Assembly (NCBI RefSeq): GCF_002939985.1
Contig: NZ_MDFM01000019.1
Span: 33,700-97,699, forward strand
Length of the DNA stretch: 64,000 nt
Direction: 5' to 3'
From: Xanthomonas hortorum pv. cynarae
GTDB lineage: Bacteria > Pseudomonadota > Gammaproteobacteria > Xanthomonadales > Xanthomonadaceae
The notes below the pieces were generated by a model, which was not told where the DNA came from, ran no database searches, and was given only the letters and a program-made list of their open reading frames with translations. Position numbers and translations under genes: made by a program. Positions 28,130 through 37,921 of this stretch are shown one piece after another; position 1 is the first letter of the stretch, and every line of letters starts with the position of its first letter.

Positions 28130-28138
28130 TGTGGATAA
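28130..28138 (-). promoter_or_regulatory. Perfect DnaA box upstream of dnaB
   Basis: TGTGGATAA, the reverse of TTATCCACA, lies about 78 bases before the dnaB start codon, in the region expected to hold the dnaB promoter. Confidence 0.55.
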
Positions 28139-28271
28139 CCGGTGCACAGCCGGTGCATCACGTTCTACGCGCCGGCTGTCGCAGCAGCCGCGACCCTTGC
28201 CCGGCCTGCGCTTTGGCCGCGTGAGCGGCCCGCCCGGCGCAGTGCGTTAGGCGGACCACATCACCTGCGAC

Positions 28272-28826
28272 TCAGCGCTTGAGCTGCGCGATCAAGCCCA
28301 GGAACGAGTCGATAAAGCCCTGCAGAAACGCGCGACTGTCGGCATTGGCAATCTGATCGTCGGCACCGAACAAACCTTCCTTGTACTGCAGGAACACTTC
28401 CGGCTGGCCGAGCACATGCATGTTCAGATACGACAGCACATTACGCAGATGCTGCTGCGCGGTCGCCGTACCGATCGCTCCGACCGAGATGCCGACCACC
28501 GCCGCCGGCTTGCCGGAAAACGCGCTATCGCCATACGGCCGCGAGCCGGTGTCGATGGCATTCTTGAGCACGCCGGGGATCGAGCGGTTGTATTCGGGGG
28601 TCACGAACAACACCGCGTCGGCGGCACGCACCTGCTGCTTGAAACGGGTGCCCTGAGCCGGGAAATCCGCATCGTTGTCCTGGTTGTACAGCGGAATATC
28701 GCCGATCTCCAGATACTCGAACACCGCCTTGTCGCCGGCCAGGTGCTCCAGCGCGCGCGCCAACTGGCGGTTGTAGGACGCTGCGCGCAGGCTGCCGACC
28801 AGGACGGCGATGGTGATCTTGCTCAT
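28272..28826 (-). CDS. NAD(P)H-dependent FMN reductase
   Basis: 184 residues from the ATG at 28826, with GGAG upstream; the longer frame is not needed. The flavodoxin-like fold shows the phosphate loop GSLRAASYNRQL at residues about 11-22, TPEYNRSIPGVLKNAIDT and GKPAAVVGISVGAIGT. The family reduces FMN, quinones, azo compounds or chromate with NAD(P)H. The physiological substrate is unknown. Confidence 0.88.
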   Translation of the reverse strand: MSKITIAVLVGSLRAASYNRQLARALEHLAGDKAVFEYLEIGDIPLYNQDNDADFPAQGTRFKQQVRAADAVLFVTPEYNRSIPGVLKNAIDTGSRPYGDSAFSGKPAAVVGISVGAIGTATAQQHLRNVLSYLNMHVLGQPEVFLQYKEGLFGADDQIANADSRAFLQGFIDSFLGLIAQLKR

Positions 28827-29084
28827 GGGGGACGCTCCGTGGAAACAGGGCCCCACCCTACCCAGCGCGATGCTCAGAGCCGGTGAAGTGCCGCCCGGCA
28901 CCGGGCGATCAACCGCAGCTGCACGCACACGGCGGCGTCTCAATCTGCAAGGCGTTAACGCCCCTACCCGGCCTGATGTCCGAGCGGCAGCTTCAAGCGT
29001 CAGAAACAACTCGGCAACGGCAGCGCGGTCTCGCACACCGCGCAACGATTGGTCGCCGCGCGCAAGATCAACACGTGACCAAGA

Positions 29085-31025
29085 TCAGCGCGTCATCGCC
29101 GCCCGCTGCGCACGCCAGTGCGCCTGCCAGGCCTGGAACATCAGCACCGTCCATAGATGCGTATGCCATTTGCGCTCGCCGCGGTTGAAGTCGCGCCACA
29201 GCCCGGCCACGGTGTCGGCAGCAAACACACCTTCGCGCTCCAGCGTGCCGTGCGCCAGCAGATCGTCGGCCCAGCCGTTCAGATCGCCGCGCAGCCACGC
29301 GCTGACAGGCGCGCCAAAGCCGCGCTTGCCGCGGTAGACCATCGGGTCGGGCAGGTAGCGGCACAGCACGCGCTTGAGCAGGTACTTGCTGACCCCGTCG
29401 CGGTACTTCAACGACAGCGGCAGCGACCAGGCGAACTCGGCCACGCGCCAGTCCAGCAACGGCGCGCGCGCTTCCAGGCCCACCGCCATGGTGGTGCGGT
29501 CCACCTTGCACAGCAGATCGTCGGGCAGATAGGCGGCGAAGTCGGCCAGCATCATCGCGTCGGCCGGGGTGCCGGAGCCATGCAGCGGGTCGGCCAGGCT
29601 GTAGAAACTGTCGGGTTCGGTCGCGCCCAGCACCACCGCGGCCGGGTCGCGCCAACGCGAAATGCGATTGCGATAAATATCCCCGATGCCGCGTGCGCCG
29701 GCTTCGGCTACCAGCGCGGCCAGACCACCGGTGCGCGAGGATTCGCCATTGCGACGCGCCGCCAACGCCATCAGCTTTCGCAGCGGGCCCGGCACCAACC
29801 CGTGCATCCGCCAATTGCGCAGCGCACGCTGGTAGCGGCCGTAGCCGAAGAACAATTCGTCGCCGCCGTCACCGGACAGCGCCACCGTCACCCCGCCACG
29901 CGCCAGTCGTGCGACCAGCGCGGTGGGCACCTGCGAGGCATCGGCAAACGGCTCGTCGAACATGTCCGGCAAGCTCGGCACCACCGCCAGTGCGTCGGCA
30001 CCGCTGACGTAGAGCTCGGTGTGGTCGGTGTGCAGATGCGTGGCCACTTCGCGCGCCAGCGGCGCCTCGTCGTGATGCGAGCCTTCGAATCCGATGCTGA
30101 AGGTGTGCACCGGCTGGCTGCTCTGCGCCTGCATCATCGCGGTGACGATCGACGAATCGGTGCCGCCGGACAGGAACACACCCACCGGCACATCCGCCAC
30201 CATGCGCAGCGCCACCGCATCGCGCAGCACCGCATCGAGTTGTTCTTCGGCCTGCGCGTCGCTGCCGGTGAACGGCGCAGCCAGGGCGCGCTGCATCGCC
30301 TCGCGCGCGTTCCAGAACGGTTGCTGCGCCTGATCGGGGCGATGCGCTGCCGCGCCAGCCGCCACCGCCTGCGCATCCAGCCGCAGCACCCGGCCTGGCA
30401 TCAGCTTGAAGGTGCGCTCATGGATGCAGGCCGGCGCCGGGATGTAACCCAGCCGCAGCAGCAAGGTCAGCGCATCGCGGTCCACGCCGTTGTCGAAATC
30501 CGGGTGCTGCCACAACGCCTTGAGCTCGGAACCGAACACCAGCGTGTCGCCGGCCCAGCCGTAGTACAGCGGCTTCTTGCCGACGCGGTCGCGCGCCAGC
30601 GACAGGCAGGTATCGCGTTCGTCCCACAGCGCGAGTGCGAACATGCCGTTGCAGCGGGTCAGGGTGTCGTCCAGGCCCCACTCCACCACCGCAGCCAACA
30701 GCACTTCGGTATCGGAGTGGCCACGGAAACGATGCCCGAGCGCCGACAAGGCCGCGCGCAGCTGGGCGAAGTTGTAGATCTCGCCGTTGTAGGCCAGCAC
30801 ATAACGGCCGTCGGCCGAGCGCATCGGCTGATGGCCGAGCGGCGACAGATCCAGAATGCTCAGCCGCTGATGCGCCAGCGCCACGCCCGCCTGCGCATCG
30901 CACCAGGTGCCGGCATCGTCGGGGCCGCGATGGCGCAAGGCCGCGCCCATCGGCCGCACCAGCGCGTCGAGTTGTTCGCCATGCAGGCGCGGCGACGCCA
31001 GCAGCAGTCCTGCCAATCCGCACAT
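29085..31025 (-). CDS. asnB: Asparagine synthetase, glutamine-hydrolysing
   Basis: 646 residues. The N-terminal glutaminase domain begins with the nucleophile Cys2 (MCGLAG) and has LRHRGPDD and YNGEIYNF. The synthetase domain has the ATP pyrophosphatase loop SGGTDSS (around 270) and LSGDGGDELFFGYGRY. It makes asparagine, or amidates a related acid, from aspartate, glutamine and ATP. GGAG precedes the ATG. A glutathione transferase gene ends 40 bases upstream. Members of this length also act in exopolysaccharide or peptide clusters, but none is adjacent. Confidence 0.88.
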   Translation of the reverse strand: MCGLAGLLLASPRLHGEQLDALVRPMGAALRHRGPDDAGTWCDAQAGVALAHQRLSILDLSPLGHQPMRSADGRYVLAYNGEIYNFAQLRAALSALGHRFRGHSDTEVLLAAVVEWGLDDTLTRCNGMFALALWDERDTCLSLARDRVGKKPLYYGWAGDTLVFGSELKALWQHPDFDNGVDRDALTLLLRLGYIPAPACIHERTFKLMPGRVLRLDAQAVAAGAAAHRPDQAQQPFWNAREAMQRALAAPFTGSDAQAEEQLDAVLRDAVALRMVADVPVGVFLSGGTDSSIVTAMMQAQSSQPVHTFSIGFEGSHHDEAPLAREVATHLHTDHTELYVSGADALAVVPSLPDMFDEPFADASQVPTALVARLARGGVTVALSGDGGDELFFGYGRYQRALRNWRMHGLVPGPLRKLMALAARRNGESSRTGGLAALVAEAGARGIGDIYRNRISRWRDPAAVVLGATEPDSFYSLADPLHGSGTPADAMMLADFAAYLPDDLLCKVDRTTMAVGLEARAPLLDWRVAEFAWSLPLSLKYRDGVSKYLLKRVLCRYLPDPMVYRGKRGFGAPVSAWLRGDLNGWADDLLAHGTLEREGVFAADTVAGLWRDFNRGERKWHTHLWTVLMFQAWQAHWRAQRAAMTR

Positions 31026-31065
31026 CGTCAGCGCTCCTGCAGGCGGCGCGTGAGGCGCATGCCGC

Positions 31066-31710
31066 TCATGCGCTCACCGAGGTGAACGCAGGCGCCGGCA
31101 TCGCGATGAAACCAGGCAAGGCCTGCACGCGCTGCAGCCATGCGCCGATCGCCGGCCAGCGTTCCAGATCGAAGCCGCCGTCTTCGGCGCAATGGGTGTA
31201 CGCGAACAGCGCGATGTCGGCGATGCCGTACTCGCCGCCGGTAAACCAGGCGTGTTGCTGCAAATGCTGCTCCATCACCGCCAGCGCCTGCTCGCCACGT
31301 GCGCGCAACTGCGGCAGTTCGGCGCGACGCGACGCATCGCGCGGCGTCCACAGACTGATGAATCGCGCCACCGCCACGTACGGCTCATGGCTGTACTGCT
31401 CGAAGAACATCCAGCTCAATGCCTGCGCGCGTTGCCACGCATCGGTGGGCAGGTAGGGCGTGCCTTCGGCCAGCCAGAACAGGATCGCGTTGGACTCGGT
31501 CAGCACGCGGCCGTCGTCGCGTTCCACCATCGGCACCTTGCCGTTGGGATTTTTGGCCAGATACTCCGGCGTGCGGGTTTCGCCCGCGGCGCTGTCGACC
31601 TCGACCCAGTGATAGCGGCTGCCCAGTTGCTCCAGCAACAGCCGCACCTTGTAGCAGTTGCCGGAACTGGACATGCCATGGACGGTCAACGGGGGACGCA
31701 CGGTCGACAT
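31066..31710 (-). CDS. Glutathione S-transferase family protein
   Basis: 214 residues from the ATG at 31710 (GGAG upstream). The thioredoxin-like N-domain has SSSGNCYKVRLLLEQL with Ser and Cys near the expected catalytic place, NPNGKVPMVE with the cis-proline, and ESNAILFWLA. The helical C-domain contains YGIADIALFAY. It likely conjugates or reduces small electrophiles. It lies directly upstream of asnB on the same strand. Confidence 0.88.
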   Translation of the reverse strand: MSTVRPPLTVHGMSSSGNCYKVRLLLEQLGSRYHWVEVDSAAGETRTPEYLAKNPNGKVPMVERDDGRVLTESNAILFWLAEGTPYLPTDAWQRAQALSWMFFEQYSHEPYVAVARFISLWTPRDASRRAELPQLRARGEQALAVMEQHLQQHAWFTGGEYGIADIALFAYTHCAEDGGFDLERWPAIGAWLQRVQALPGFIAMPAPAFTSVSA

Positions 31711-31976
31711 CAAGCTGGCTCCGCGGCAATAATGAGGGGGCTGGCAGTGTCACAGCCCGGCGCATCTTTGCAAAGCCCTGCCGGATTGCGCGACACAGCC
31801 GCACAACGGTTACCTGGACCAATGCATCTACTGGCAGGCGCGCCAGCGCTGACGAGTACGCAACGCAGACCATGCCGACACGTCCGCAGTGTGACCAGGG
31901 CATCCGATTGCCGCATGCCGAAGCCGCAGACGGCTCGGCACACCGCCGTCGCCACCACGGGAGCAGGCGCAACGTG

Positions 31977-34592
31977 TCAGTACATCGCCACCAGGGCCAC
32001 CGGTACACCCAGCACCGCGATCAATACGCCCAGCACCGACAGCGTCAACGCCAGCGCGCCGAATGCGCGTGCGCGCCCGCAGCCGGCCACACCCGCCACC
32101 GCCTGGGTCGCGGACACCGACCACCACAGCACGCCCAGCATCAGCAACAGCGCGCACATCGCCAGCTGCGCCACGCCGGCCGGATCGCTTGCACCGGTGT
32201 GCAGCAACGCCACATTGCCGGCGAGTGCGACCAACGCCGCCAGCAGGCAGACCAGCCACGGCAAGGCGCAGCCCAGCACGGCCGGTAACAACCGCCCGAC
32301 CTGCGCCACGCACCCCATCCAGCGCAGCACCTGCCTGAGCAACACGCAGCTCAGCACAGCGATCGCCACCACCGCCACGACACCCAGCGCCTTGGCCCAC
32401 CACGGCAAGGCATGCAGCCCCATCCAGGCCGACAACAGCGTGGCCAGCGCAAACACGCTCCAGGCGCTCCAGCGCAAACCGGCCTGCTGGGGCATGCGCT
32501 GCGCGGTGGCGTATGGATCGAACACCATCCCGCCCAGGCCACCTCCGCGCCACCACACCAGGCACGCCAGCAGCAACACGATCAACACCAGCAGCCCTGC
32601 CGCCGGGTAGCTCAGCGCACTCCAGTCGGCCTCAGGCCTGCGCCGCTGCGGCTTGAAATCGTGATTGAAGTACAGCAGGTCGCGCGCACGCTCCATGTCG
32701 GCCCCTGCACGCGCCACGCCATCGGCGGGAATGCGGTCGGTGAACCGCTGCCACTCGCCCACGATGACGATGCGCCCATCGTGCATGGAGACCGTGCGCG
32801 AGAACCGGAACCACGGGTTGGCGACGATCTGCTCTTCCGGTTTCACCCGTATCACCGGATCGGTCTGCACCCGTACTGTCTGCCGCGCCAGTTGCGGCCC
32901 GCCCAGCGCCAATGGCCGCTTGCGCGCCTGTTTCGGCAAGGCATCCATCCACTCGCCGAGTTGAAACAGCGGGAAGCCGACCTCGTCGCCCTCCTCTGCC
33001 GGCCATTCCAGGCGATAGGTTTCGTGCGTGCGCACATCGAGCGCATCGGCATCGTCGATGCTGGGCACCCCGACCTGCGTCAGCGCGGTGTAGTACTTCT
33101 GCATGAATTCCAGATAGTGCTCACCAACCGTTTCTGCGCCATGGTCTTCGAAGCTGGCAGACACGCGATCGCCGCGGCCTTGGCGATAACGCGTGTCCAC
33201 GGTAAAGCTCACCACGCGCTGCGGTTTGTGCAGTGAGATCACCACCTCCTCGTTCACTTCGATCTGCGGCAGCGTCGGCATCGGCGATGGCACTGCGACC
33301 AATCCGCTCTGCCCGGCCAGCACCGGCAACCCGCGCACGAACGGCAATGGCCGGCGCTGGGCCAGCGCGCCGTCTTCGCGATCGCGCGTGGCATCCACCC
33401 AGACCTCGCCCTGCGGCAGATGCGCGCGCACCACCACATGATCGAACGCGTAAGGACTGGGCAGCCGTGCATCCAGGCCATGACCCTGGTCGCTGTTGAC
33501 CAGCACCGGTTCGGCGCGAATGCCTGCCAGTTGCAGCAGCGCGATCAACAGCGTCGCCTTGTCCTTGCAGTCGCCATAGCGATTGCGCAGCGTCACTTCC
33601 GGTGCGTGCGGGGCATGCGAGTTCTCGCCCATGTCCAGGCCGACGTAGCGGATCTCGCCCTGCACGAACGCCACCGCACGCAACAACGCACCCTGCGGGT
33701 CGTCGCTGCGCAGTTGCAGACTGCGCACCATGCTGGCGGCAACCTGCGCATCCTTGAACGCGCGCGGATACAGCTGCGCCGCCCATGCCGCCACCGCTTC
33801 CCAATTGCCGGCGGTGGAGAGTTCGATCAAGCCGTAGGCATCGACATCGTCCGGCGCGTCTTTTTCTTCCTGCACGGCGGCGATATTGCGTGCGGCGATC
33901 TCCAACGTGCTCACATCACCGGCGCGGCTGACGTTACGGCTGAAGCCCGGCGCGCTCACCCGCCACTGCAACGGCATGGCGGCGGGATACCGCACGCGCA
34001 CGCGGCGCTCGCCCAGCGCCACGCCATAGCGCGCCTCGAACACGTCGTAATAGCCCTTTCCGAACACCGGATTGCTGCCGGTGGTGGTCACGGCATAGTC
34101 GACGCGGTCGCCGACGCGCAGGTCCGGCAAGGTGATCGACAGCGTCAGCGCGCCATCGATCAAGCCTTGTTCCAGCCCGCTCTCGCGACGCAACTTGGCG
34201 TAGTGCGCGCGGCTGCGCATGTCGATGCGCTTGCCGTCGCGCCAGACATCCAGGCTATTGAGTTCCAGGCGCTGGTATTGCGGCTGGTAATCGATGGAAA
34301 TCTGCCCGGCTTCGTCCAGGCTTTTGGCGCGCTGCACGCTATAGCTGAGCCGGCGATACGCCTGCGGCGCGGCGCCGGTCAGATCGATCTGATCGGACAC
34401 CAGCTCATAGCGCATACCGTTGGCGCCAGGCACCTTGTCGGGCACTGCATCGGCCACCACCCAGGCCGGCGGCGGCGCCATGTTTGGCGCCTCGTTGGCC
34501 TGCACCGGCGCGACCATCGCGATTGCAGCGATCACACACAGCATCCAGAACACGCCTCGCAGGCGCCGCCTCACATCCTTGCTGATCAACAT
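31977..34592 (-). CDS. DUF3857 / transglutaminase-like membrane protein
   Basis: About 871 residues from an ATG with AAGGAG close upstream, 10 bases after the stop of the acyl-CoA dehydrogenase gene. Order: signal peptide or anchor (residues about 13-33), a DUF3857 beta domain, then a papain-like transglutaminase core with Cys in RYGDCKDKATLL (about 341), His in YAFDHVVV (about 384) and Asp in WVDATRD (about 400). A long soluble part follows, and the end has about six hydrophobic segments. Domain and triad say periplasmic acyl-transfer or peptidase chemistry; substrate unknown. Confidence 0.82.
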   Translation of the reverse strand: MLISKDVRRRLRGVFWMLCVIAAIAMVAPVQANEAPNMAPPPAWVVADAVPDKVPGANGMRYELVSDQIDLTGAAPQAYRRLSYSVQRAKSLDEAGQISIDYQPQYQRLELNSLDVWRDGKRIDMRSRAHYAKLRRESGLEQGLIDGALTLSITLPDLRVGDRVDYAVTTTGSNPVFGKGYYDVFEARYGVALGERRVRVRYPAAMPLQWRVSAPGFSRNVSRAGDVSTLEIAARNIAAVQEEKDAPDDVDAYGLIELSTAGNWEAVAAWAAQLYPRAFKDAQVAASMVRSLQLRSDDPQGALLRAVAFVQGEIRYVGLDMGENSHAPHAPEVTLRNRYGDCKDKATLLIALLQLAGIRAEPVLVNSDQGHGLDARLPSPYAFDHVVVRAHLPQGEVWVDATRDREDGALAQRRPLPFVRGLPVLAGQSGLVAVPSPMPTLPQIEVNEEVVISLHKPQRVVSFTVDTRYRQGRGDRVSASFEDHGAETVGEHYLEFMQKYYTALTQVGVPSIDDADALDVRTHETYRLEWPAEEGDEVGFPLFQLGEWMDALPKQARKRPLALGGPQLARQTVRVQTDPVIRVKPEEQIVANPWFRFSRTVSMHDGRIVIVGEWQRFTDRIPADGVARAGADMERARDLLYFNHDFKPQRRRPEADWSALSYPAAGLLVLIVLLLACLVWWRGGGLGGMVFDPYATAQRMPQQAGLRWSAWSVFALATLLSAWMGLHALPWWAKALGVVAVVAIAVLSCVLLRQVLRWMGCVAQVGRLLPAVLGCALPWLVCLLAALVALAGNVALLHTGASDPAGVAQLAMCALLLMLGVLWWSVSATQAVAGVAGCGRARAFGALALTLSVLGVLIAVLGVPVALVAMY

Positions 34593-34602
34593 CCACTCCT
34601 TG

Positions 34603-35766
34603 TCAGAACGCATTGAGTCCGGTCAGCGCACGCCCCACCACCAACTGATGCACGGTTTCGGTGCCCTCGTAGGTGATCACCGATTCCAGGTTCAGCGCAT
34701 GCCGGATCGCCACATGCTCGGTGGTGATGCCGGCCGCACCCAGCAGATCGCGGCACTCGCGTGCCACGTCCAGCGCCATGCGGCAATTATTCCATTTTGC
34801 CAGCGAGATCTGTTCCGGCCGCAGCGTACCGGCTTCTTTCAGCCGCCCCAGCTGCAGCGCCAGCAATTGTGCGGTGGAAATCCGCCGGGCCATGTCGGCC
34901 AGTTTGATCTGCGCGCTTTGCGTGGCCGCCAGCGGCCGGCCGAACAGAATGCGCTGCCCGCTATAAGCCAGCGCCTCGCGCAGGCAGGCCACCGCCGCAC
35001 CGATCGCCCCCCAGGCGATGCCGTAGCGCGCCTGATTGAGGCAACCCAGCGGCGCCTTCAAACCGGCCGCGTTCGGCAGCCGCATCTGCTCCGGCACGAA
35101 CACGTTGTCCAGGAACAGGCCCGAGGTCACCGACGCGCGCAGGCTCATCTTGTGGGCGATGTCCTGCGCACTGAAACCGGCGCTACTGGTCTCGACCAGA
35201 AAGCCGCACACGCCATCGTCGGTATGCGCCCAGATAATCGCAAGGCCAGCGATGCTGCCGTTGGTGATCCACATCTTGGACCCGTTCAAGCGCCAGCCAT
35301 CGCCCTCGCGCACCGCACGGGTGGTCATCGCCGCCGGGTCCGAGCCGCCCTGCGCTTCGCTCAATCCGAAGCAGCCGATCAAACGGCCCGCCGCCATCTC
35401 CGGCAACCAGCGTTGCCGCTGTTCGTCGCTGCCGTAGGCATGGATCGGATACATGCACAGCGACGATTGCACGCTGACGAAACTGCGCAGGCCGCTGTCG
35501 CCGCGCTCCAGTTCCTGGCAGATCAGCCCGTAGGCCACCGCACCCAGACCGGCGCCACCATCGCGCACTGGCAGGCTGGCGCCCAGCAATCCCAGCTCTG
35601 CCAGTTCCGGCACCCATTCGCTGGGGAAGCGTCCCGCATCGAAGGCATCGCCGATCGCCGGCAACACCCGTGTGTCGGTGAAGCGGGCCACCGCGTCCTG
35701 CACCGCACGCTCCTCATCGGTCAGCAGCGCGCGTACATCGAACAGATCATCAGGGCGCACCGGCAT
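34603..35766 (-). CDS. gcdH: Acyl-CoA dehydrogenase, glutaryl-CoA dehydrogenase type
   Basis: 387 residues from the ATG at 35766 (GGAAG upstream); the frame extends further but without protein character. Markers: CFGLSEAQGGSDPAAM, WITNGSIAGLAIIWA, NQARYGIAWGAIGAA and the C-terminal ITYEGTETVHQLVVGRALTG, where Glu is the catalytic base. This pattern fits glutaryl-CoA dehydrogenase, which converts glutaryl-CoA to crotonyl-CoA with FAD in lysine and tryptophan breakdown. A short-chain acyl-CoA specificity cannot be excluded. Confidence 0.82.
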   Translation of the reverse strand: MPVRPDDLFDVRALLTDEERAVQDAVARFTDTRVLPAIGDAFDAGRFPSEWVPELAELGLLGASLPVRDGGAGLGAVAYGLICQELERGDSGLRSFVSVQSSLCMYPIHAYGSDEQRQRWLPEMAAGRLIGCFGLSEAQGGSDPAAMTTRAVREGDGWRLNGSKMWITNGSIAGLAIIWAHTDDGVCGFLVETSSAGFSAQDIAHKMSLRASVTSGLFLDNVFVPEQMRLPNAAGLKAPLGCLNQARYGIAWGAIGAAVACLREALAYSGQRILFGRPLAATQSAQIKLADMARRISTAQLLALQLGRLKEAGTLRPEQISLAKWNNCRMALDVARECRDLLGAAGITTEHVAIRHALNLESVITYEGTETVHQLVVGRALTGLNAF

Positions 35767-35881
35767 GCTGGCTTCCACCACAGGAGAAGCGGCGATTATC
35801 TGCCAGTTGCCGGCCGAACATTGCATCTCCTTACTCAGCGCGTCCGCCTGCATGCGCTGGTCGCAGGCAGTACCTGAAAAC

Positions 35882-35910
35882 GAAAAGAGCCGGCAATGCC
35901 GGCTCTTTTC
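35882..35910 (-). terminator. Rho-independent terminator after the glycine-zipper gene
   Basis: A 13-base-pair stem (35882-35894 with 35898-35910) with loop aat and A/T-rich stem ends lies 40 bases past the stop at 35951. Confidence 0.8.
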
Positions 35911-35950
35911 TTGCTATCGCAGCGATCCTGGGCGGATGACTGCCAGCGAT

Positions 35951-36742
35951 TTACTGCCGCGTGCTGCCCGCATCCACACGAACGCCCCTGTCGCCGGCCG
36001 TCGAAGCGGTCTGGGTCACCAGCTGACCGTCGACCACCGGCAGACGATCGCTGGCCGGCTTGTCGTTCATGCGCACTGTCTTCTCGAAACCGTCGTAGCG
36101 GTAGGTCACGTCGTAGGCCACCACGTTGTCGGCATCGCCCAGCGAGATGCGCTCGCCCGGCTTGCTGTCCATGCGCATGGTGCCGGTGGTGCCATCGGCG
36201 TTGCGGTAGGTCACGTCATAGCCGACCACACGCGAGGACTGCGAGTTGGCGTTTTCGGTATGGCACTGGCGCTCGGTGCGGTCCACCACGCGGCCGCCGA
36301 CATGGTTGCGGTCCACACGATTGCCGACCATGCCGCCACCGACTGCACCGGCCACCGTGGCCAGCTTGCGGCCATTGCCGCCGCCGACCTGGTTACCCAG
36401 CAGGCCGCCGATCACCGCGCCGGCGACGGTGCCGCCGACATTGCCATCACGCTCGGGCAGGCGTTCCTGCACCACCACGTCGCGGCAGACTTCGCGCGGC
36501 GAGGAGCTGGTGGTGGTTTCGCGGATGGCGGCGCTGTTGACGACCTGCGCGTACTGCGGCTCGCGCTCGGTGATCGGGGCGACCTTGACCACGTCGGCGT
36601 ACTCCAGACCACGCGGTGCCGGCTCGCCGTTGGCGACGAAATCGCCGGACGACGGGCGATTGTTCATGAAGGCGGCCGTGGCCACGCCTCCGACCAGCAA
36701 CGCACCAGCAGCGACCAGTATAGTTGTCGTATTGCTCTTCAT
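35951..36742 (-). CDS. Glycine-zipper 2TM-domain protein
   Basis: 263 residues. An N-terminal membrane anchor or signal (ILVAAGALLVGGVATAAF) is followed by a glycine-zipper segment (VAGAVIGGLLGNQVGGGNGRKLATVAGAVGGGMVGN). The C-terminal half has two related repeats: GYDVTYRNADGTTGTMRMDSKPG and AYDVTYRYDGFEKTVRMNDKPA. The pattern resembles the surface-antigen-type envelope proteins of proteobacteria. It probably sits in the cell envelope; function unknown. The ATG at 36742 has GGAG upstream. Confidence 0.8.
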   Translation of the reverse strand: MKSNTTTILVAAGALLVGGVATAAFMNNRPSSGDFVANGEPAPRGLEYADVVKVAPITEREPQYAQVVNSAAIRETTTSSSPREVCRDVVVQERLPERDGNVGGTVAGAVIGGLLGNQVGGGNGRKLATVAGAVGGGMVGNRVDRNHVGGRVVDRTERQCHTENANSQSSRVVGYDVTYRNADGTTGTMRMDSKPGERISLGDADNVVAYDVTYRYDGFEKTVRMNDKPASDRLPVVDGQLVTQTASTAGDRGVRVDAGSTRQ

Positions 36743-36887
36743 GATCCAGCTCCGTGCGGACACGCCGCGTTGTTGACGGCGTGATTCCAGCACGTGAACC
36801 CTGAACGAAAACGCCCTCGCTCATGAATGCCGTCGTTAAGTTCAGCTAGCGGTTACTTCATGCACTTCTAACAGCCGGAGCATTCGC

Positions 36888-37103
36888 ATGCGAAATCCCC
36901 TGACCTCGCGCGCCCTGGACTGGGCCAGCAAGCTGCGCTACCCCACCTTGTTCAAGCTGGCGGCGGCGCTGTTTTTGGTGGACCTGGTGATCCCGGACCC
37001 GATCCCGTTCCTGGACGAACTGCTGTTCGGCCTGACCACGCTGCTGCTGGCCAACTGGAAAACGCGCAAGGCGCCGCTGCCCGCCCCAGTCCGCCGCGAT
37101 TGA
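36888..37103 (+). CDS. Small membrane protein (DUF6116-like)
   Basis: 71 residues. GGAG lies eight bases before the ATG. A basic start, one hydrophobic hairpin (YPTLFKLAAALFLVDLVIPDPIPFLDELLFGLTTLLLAN is compacted around an IPD-PIPFLDE turn) and a basic tail suggest two membrane passes. I recognise the pattern as the DUF6116 type but am only moderately sure. Its stop TGA shares one base with the ATG of the TatD gene, so the two are coupled. Confidence 0.65.
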   Translation: MRNPLTSRALDWASKLRYPTLFKLAAALFLVDLVIPDPIPFLDELLFGLTTLLLANWKTRKAPLPAPVRRD

Positions 37104-37885
37104 TGCAGCTGGTCGATAGCCACTGCCATCTGGATGCCGGCGAGTTCGACCACGATCGCGCCGCCGTGATCGCACGCGCGCAGGCCGCCGGTGTCGGGCA
37201 GCAGGTGATCCCGGCGATCACCGCCGCCAGTTGGCCGGAACTGCGCACCGTCTGCACCCAGGCACCGGGGCTGCACCCCGCCTATGGGCTGCATCCGATC
37301 TTTCTGGATCAGCATCGTCCCGAGCATCTGGAGCTGCTGGCCGAGTGGATCGAGCGCGAGCGCCCCTGCGCCATCGGCGAGTGCGGGCTGGATTTCTATC
37401 TGGACGGCCTGGATGCGCAGCTGCAGCGCGATTACTTCGAAGGCCAATTGCAGTTGGCCAAGCGCTTCGACCTGCCGCTGATCGTGCATGCGCGCCGCGC
37501 CACCGAAGAAGTCATCGCCCGCATCAAGGCGGTCGGCGGCTTGCGCGGCGTGGTGCACAGCTTTGCCGGCAGCCCCGAACAGGCGCAGCAGCTGTGGAAG
37601 CTGGATTTCATGATCGGCCTGGGCGGCCCGGTGACCTACCCGCGCGCCAACCGCCTGCGCGGCTTGGCCGCGACGATGCCGCTGCAGTACCTGCTGCTGG
37701 AAACCGATGCGCCGGATCAGCCCGACGCCGGCATCCGCGGCCAACGCAACGAGCCGGCATACCTGCGCACGGTGCTGGCCTGCATCGCGCAGCTACGCGG
37801 CGAGCCGGAAGAGCGCATTGCCGCGCAGACCAGCGCCAACGCGCGGCGGCTGTTCGGATTGCCTGGCCTAGCTTTGCCCGGCTGA
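37103..37885 (+). CDS. TatD-family metal-dependent hydrolase
   Basis: 260 residues. Metal ligands are visible in order: DSHCHLD (HxH), GECGLDF (Glu), LIVHAR (His), VVHSFAG (His) and ETDAP (Asp). TatD-family proteins are cytoplasmic 3'-5' DNA/RNA exonucleases or D-aminoacyl-tRNA-type hydrolases; the exact class is not readable. The start overlaps the preceding small membrane protein gene by one base. Confidence 0.9.
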   Translation: MQLVDSHCHLDAGEFDHDRAAVIARAQAAGVGQQVIPAITAASWPELRTVCTQAPGLHPAYGLHPIFLDQHRPEHLELLAEWIERERPCAIGECGLDFYLDGLDAQLQRDYFEGQLQLAKRFDLPLIVHARRATEEVIARIKAVGGLRGVVHSFAGSPEQAQQLWKLDFMIGLGGPVTYPRANRLRGLAATMPLQYLLLETDAPDQPDAGIRGQRNEPAYLRTVLACIAQLRGEPEERIAAQTSANARRLFGLPGLALPG

Positions 37886-37921
37886 TGCCGGCGCGCTGCC
37901 GAAGCGCGCCATGCACAAACG

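Noticed and set aside
29157..31085. Plus-strand open frame of about 640 codons opposite asnB
   Set aside because: Shadow of the asparagine synthetase; composition is Arg/His/Gln-rich with no domain.
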